DNA of 64,000 bases from Microvenator marinus (GTDB taxonomy: Bacteria > Myxococcota_A > Bradymonadia > Bradymonadales > Bradymonadaceae), in contig NZ_CP042467.1 in assembly GCF_007993755.1 (NCBI RefSeq), forward strand, positions 5,783,749-5,847,748. Reading direction: 5' to 3'. Positions 61,202 through 64,000 of the stretch are shown piece after piece. Positions within the stretch are counted from its first letter, which is position 1, and the number at the start of each line of letters is the position of its first letter. Below the pieces are notes generated by a model. The model was not told the origin of the DNA. It made no database searches and was given only the letters and a program-made list of their open reading frames with translations. A program made the translations under genes and the position numbers.

Positions 61202-62539
61202 TTAGGCTCTTCGGCGACGAATTACCAGACCCGCGAAGCCCATTAGCAACAACCAGCCAGCAGCACCCTGTGGGCTAGCAGTGACGCTACAGCCAGTGCT
61301 ATCGCCGGTGCCCGATGGGAGGTCCGCACGCTCACCTTGGAGGTTGACGGCGGTTGTGAATGTTGCGGTCTGATTGAGGTTGCCGGACACGCGGTCTTCC
61401 CAAATCGTCTCCACAGTCAACTCGAGCCCATACTCGCCTGGAACGGTGCCGTAGACTTTCGGAGCTTCGTCGATCAGGTAGCGGTACTCGAATGGTGAAG
61501 ACACGGTCACCGCGCCTTCCGCGTTCTCAACCATGAATTCTGCGCCTTCTGGGAAGCTCACCACGCGCCAGGTGTAGCGCATCGCCAAGTTCTCGCGGTT
61601 TGCGAAGATACGGAGCAGGGTGCCTTCACCCGTCTGAGCGATGGTTGGAGGGCTGTAGACGTAGAGTGAGCCGTCTGGGTCGAGACAGTTCTCGGTGTCG
61701 CCGTTGACGACGTAGCAGAACTCCGCGTCACAGGCATCGCCGGCACCGTCACGGTCGCCATCAGCTTGGTCCGCGTTCTCGGTCGCTGGGCAATTATCCT
61801 GGGCGTTAACTACGCCGTCGCCGTCGATATCTGGGTCACAGACATCGCCGAACTCGGAGCCGTTTTGGTTCGCCTGATCAGGGTTGAAAATCGCGATACA
61901 GTTGTCGAACACATCCGCGATGCCGTCACCGTCCTGGTCTGGGAAGCAGAGAGCTTCCTGGTCAGCTGTAGGTGTGGTGATATCAGCGCTCATTGGGCAT
62001 GGATCTTCAAGGTTTGAGATGCCGTCGCCGTCGATGTCATCGTCACATGCGTCCCCAGTGCCATCGCCGTCGAGGTCCTCTTGACCTGGGTTTGGTACAC
62101 TTGGGCAGTTGTCTTGTGCGTTCGCGACTTCGTCTGCGTCAATATCGTCGTCACAGGCGTCACCGATGCCATCACCGTCGAGGTCGGCTTGGTCAGCGTT
62201 TGAGTCGTCTGGACAGTTATCACACGCGTCACCCACGCCGTCGCCGTCACCGTCTGCTTGGTCGATATTCTCGACGCGTGCGCAGTTGTCCGAGTTATCC
62301 TCGATGCCGTCGTCGTCGTAATCGTCCGCAAACTGATAGGTGTCGCCTCGGTCGGTGTTGTTGATCAGGATGGCTCCGCCACCGCCGCCTCCACCGCCGC
62401 CGGACATATTAGGAGTTCCGCAATCTCCAAATGTGTTGTCGCATTCAAACGCTGGGCTGTCCTGCGCGCTCAAGACTCCTGGAAGGCCGAGTGTGGCTGC
62501 CAAGACACCTGTTACGAATATGTGCTTTTTCTTCATCAT
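61202..62539 (-). CDS. TSP3-repeat protein with MYXO-CTERM-like sorting tail
   Basis: 445 residues with a Sec signal (AATLGLPGVLSAQ), a nine-Gly run near residue 50, then five to six TSP3 calcium repeats of the DNCP type (DNCPDDSNADQADLDGDGIG; about 75-265), a beta-sandwich region (about 290-405), and a tail made of a Cys pair region (TGCSVTA), one hydrophobic helix (GWLLLMGFAGLVI) and a basic end (RRRRA). That is the MYXO-CTERM layout, which anchors and sorts proteins to the cell surface. AGGAG lies 6 bp before ATG 62539. Transcribed alone. Confidence 0.9.
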   Translation of the reverse strand: MMKKKHIFVTGVLAATLGLPGVLSAQDSPAFECDNTFGDCGTPNMSGGGGGGGGGAILINNTDRGDTYQFADDYDDDGIEDNSDNCARVENIDQADGDGDGVGDACDNCPDDSNADQADLDGDGIGDACDDDIDADEVANAQDNCPSVPNPGQEDLDGDGTGDACDDDIDGDGISNLEDPCPMSADITTPTADQEALCFPDQDGDGIADVFDNCIAIFNPDQANQNGSEFGDVCDPDIDGDGVVNAQDNCPATENADQADGDRDGAGDACDAEFCYVVNGDTENCLDPDGSLYVYSPPTIAQTGEGTLLRIFANRENLAMRYTWRVVSFPEGAEFMVENAEGAVTVSSPFEYRYLIDEAPKVYGTVPGEYGLELTVETIWEDRVSGNLNQTATFTTAVNLQGERADLPSGTGDSTGCSVTASPQGAAGWLLLMGFAGLVIRRRRA

Positions 62540-62593
62540 TTTGAACTCCTGGGTCCCTCAACCCGTGTTTGTCGCGATAACACTCGCGGGACA

Positions 62594-62622
62594 TAATTAC
62601 TCACGGTAGAGGTACTTTGCAA
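62594..62622 (-). promoter_or_regulatory. Candidate sigma-70 promoter of the MYXO-CTERM gene
   Basis: On the minus strand TTGCAA (62617-62622), a 17-bp spacer, then TAATTA (62594-62599), giving a leader of about 50 bases before ATG 62539. Confidence 0.45.
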
Positions 62623-62671
62623 TAGGTATGCCAAGCTTAAATGGGCATTTTATGGTCATTTGTCCTCATAG

Positions 62672-62689
62672 TGTGACACGTGTGCCACA
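62672..62689. promoter_or_regulatory. Near-perfect 18-bp palindrome, candidate operator
   Basis: TGTGACAC-GT-GTGCCACA: arms of 8 bp with one mismatch, in the 336-bp gap between the MYXO-CTERM gene and the ftsK gene. It overlaps the first copy of the GCCACATCTT element. Suggests a dimeric regulator; the half-site TGTG resembles CRP/FNR-type sites but the spacing does not fit CRP. Confidence 0.45.
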
Positions 62690-62804
62690 TCTTAGCAAAG
62701 AGGGACGTGACGGGAGATCCACGATCGGGGCGGCAATGCCACATCTTGGTTCGATGAAGGAAAAAAAATGGATTTCCTCTCGGAGCGTGATAACCAAAGA
62801 TGTG
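62684..62804. repeat. Three copies of a CACATCTT element
   Basis: GCCACATCTT occurs at 62684-62693 and again at 62738-62747 (54 bp apart), and its core in the opposite sense as AAGATGTG at 62797-62804. Apart from the palindrome and a short AAAAAA run this gap (62540-62875) has no gene; the open frame 62628-62906 has no sign of coding. Confidence 0.55.
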
Positions 62805-62875
62805 CCCTCTCATGTTTTTCAGGTGAGGCTTGACCCACGGACGGGTCGTGTTCGTTTTTCGCCAGGAGGCGAGCC

Positions 62876-64000
62876 ATGGCAGCTGAATCTACTACGGGAA
62901 GTGTGACTTCCCCCCCGAAATCTAAATCGAAACGCAAGAAGACTGTCGCGACTGAACCCAAAAGTGGGCGAATCGCCTTTCATCGAGAGGCGGTCGGACT
63001 ATTCTTGGTCCTCGGCTCTATCGCGGTGTTCCTAGCACTGGTTAGCTTCGACATCGCTGATCTCGACGCAGCCGAGCCCGGAAACCTTATCGGACCGCTC
63101 GGCGTCTGGTTGGCGAGCAATCTTCTCTTTGTCTTCGGGCTTGCGTCGTTCTTTCTGAACCTAGTGGTCGCCTATCTCGGGTTGAATCTCCTTGTGGGGC
63201 GGCCGATTGAATGGCGAGTCTCCTACGCGTTTGGCCAGATTCTCTTCGTCCTCAGCGCCGCGATTCTAAGCCATCTCTTCCTCGTCGACTTTATCATCCT
63301 CGGGCATATCCCGGGCGGCTTGCTCGGAGAGGTTGTCGCAGAAGGGCTCCGTGGAGTTGTTGGAACCGTAGGGACCGCACTTGTGGGGCTCGGCGCGCTT
63401 GTTTACGCGTTGATGTTGGCCTGGACAGTGAGTGTTGGAGGCCTTGTCCGTTGGATGATCGCGCAGATGCATCGAGGAGTTGCGTACGTTCGACACCAAT
63501 GGCGGGTCAATCAGGAGTTTCGGGCTCGTCTGGCTGACGAACGGGTGAACTCGCGGCACGAGCGTGATGTGGTCTCGGAAGTCAAGGCCCACGCACTGGT
63601 GGAAGGCACTCCGCTGGTGCCCGATGCCTATGAATTCGAGCAGGGGCTTGAGGAAGAAGTTGAGAAGAAGCTATCCGCAAAACTTCGAAAGCTCGCACGT
63701 TCCGAGAAGCCAAAAGGCAAAAAAGTTGAAACGGTTGAAGCTGAAGCGACACCAGCTCAAGAGACCGCTTCCACGGAAACGATTCGCGAGAAGATCTCGG
63801 CCGAAATCGAGAGAGATAGCCATTGGGAGCTCGGTGAAGTGATTAGCTCGCCAGAGCCCAAGGTTGAGGACGAAGAGCCTGCAACACCGACCGCCGAAGT
63901 CGAGGCTGCACAGGTTGAAGAAGCCTACGATGTATCAGATTCCGATATTGTTGACCTTGTGGTGCCCGAGGTTCTGCCACGCGTCGACCTCGATTTTGGT
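62876..64000 (+). CDS. ftsK: FtsK/SpoIIIE DNA translocase, N-terminal part (runs off the window)
   Basis: The first 375 residues of a gene continuing past the window. ATG 62876 has AGGAGG 6 bp upstream. A basic start (PKSKSKRKK) is followed by four membrane helices (about residues 40-200: AVGLFLVLGSIAVFLALV, LLFVFGLASFFLNLVVAYLG, GQILFVLSAAILSHLFLV, LVGLGALVYALMLAW), as in the FtsK N-terminal domain, then an acidic, Ala/Glu/Pro-rich linker with no motor domain yet in the window. GPLGVWLASNLLFVFGL is typical of FtsK helix 2. Function of the family: DNA pumping and dimer resolution at the division septum. The motor (Walker) part lies beyond 64000. Confidence 0.85.
   Translation, partial: MAAESTTGSVTSPPKSKSKRKKTVATEPKSGRIAFHREAVGLFLVLGSIAVFLALVSFDIADLDAAEPGNLIGPLGVWLASNLLFVFGLASFFLNLVVAYLGLNLLVGRPIEWRVSYAFGQILFVLSAAILSHLFLVDFIILGHIPGGLLGEVVAEGLRGVVGTVGTALVGLGALVYALMLAWTVSVGGLVRWMIAQMHRGVAYVRHQWRVNQEFRARLADERVNSRHERDVVSEVKAHALVEGTPLVPDAYEFEQGLEEEVEKKLSAKLRKLARSEKPKGKKVETVEAEATPAQETASTETIREKISAEIERDSHWELGEVISSPEPKVEDEEPATPTAEVEAAQVEEAYDVSDSDIVDLVVPEVLPRVDLDFG

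Noticed and set aside
62628..62906. A 92-codon plus-strand frame before ftsK
   Set aside because: It overlaps the ftsK start in another frame, has no Shine-Dalgarno and covers the repeat and palindrome elements; the region looks regulatory.
1..64000. CRISPR arrays, tRNA/rRNA genes, insertion sequences, prophage
   Set aside because: No regularly spaced direct repeats, no cloverleaf-like segments, and no transposase, integrase or phage genes were seen on either strand.

Overview
The window looks like chromosome of a free-living, predatory- or social-type deltaproteobacterium (Myxococcota in the broad sense, possibly a Bradymonadales-like lineage). This is an inference from content. The signs are a MYXO-CTERM-like sorting tail, thrombospondin type 3 calcium repeats, many short-signal lipoproteins, a soluble Ser/Thr kinase fused to an ATPase and TPRs, DUF1501/DUF1549 proteins, an AgmX/PglI-type protein and an AglRQS-like TolQ/TolR/TolR set. 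Gene density is high, many neighbours overlap by 4 bp (ATGA or GTGA), and there are no recognisable tRNA or rRNA genes, insertion sequences, prophage or CRISPR.

Layout. 0.1-12.4 kb holds mixed housekeeping and signalling genes: a fasciclin lipoprotein, a large kinase-ATPase-TPR regulator, a SEC-C methionine aminopeptidase, exodeoxyribonuclease III, a hydrolase, a PAS-PAS-receiver protein with no kinase ATPase domain, an FKBP lipoprotein, a DUF819 permease and a secreted nuclease/phosphatase-fold lipoprotein. A 360-bp gene-free stretch at 9.68-10.04 kb looks like a structured small RNA gene with its own promoter and terminator. 12.4-17.3 kb holds two translationally coupled large lipoproteins whose C-terminal halves resemble TULIP/BPI lipid-binding folds. 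17.4-20.8 kb holds a very acidic protein, the two halves of MnmC as separate genes (mnmD and an MnmC-type oxidase), a LysR regulator and a lipoprotein. 20.8-25.4 kb holds an outer-membrane protein, a GT39 glycosyltransferase with a frameshifted partner that carries a 10-base poly-C tract, and two small unknown genes.

25.5-30.05 kb is a three-gene DUF1549-like / Tat DUF1501 / cytochrome-like operon. 30.05-33.9 kb holds an aminotransferase, a membrane spermidine-synthase-like fusion and a lipoprotein. 34.0-38.2 kb is bioB-bioA-bioD-bioF, which runs without a gap into two lipoprotein genes up to 40.7 kb.

40.75-52.4 kb is the most distinctive region: a TolQ/TolR/TolR proton-motor set, an exported acidic protein, a pseudokinase fused through one membrane helix to a TonB/AgmX-like tail, then (opposite strand) a coiled-coil lipoprotein, two large TPR lipoproteins and an outer-membrane barrel. 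Together they would span the envelope like the Agl/Glt gliding machinery, but the make-up is not the textbook one. 53.0-61.1 kb is a five-gene operon of surface lipoproteins, two of them von Willebrand A plus TSP3 proteins paralogous to the one at the end of the biotin operon. 61.2-62.5 kb is a TSP3 protein with a MYXO-CTERM-like tail. The window ends inside an FtsK/SpoIIIE gene, preceded by a 336-bp intergenic region with a palindrome and a three-copy element.
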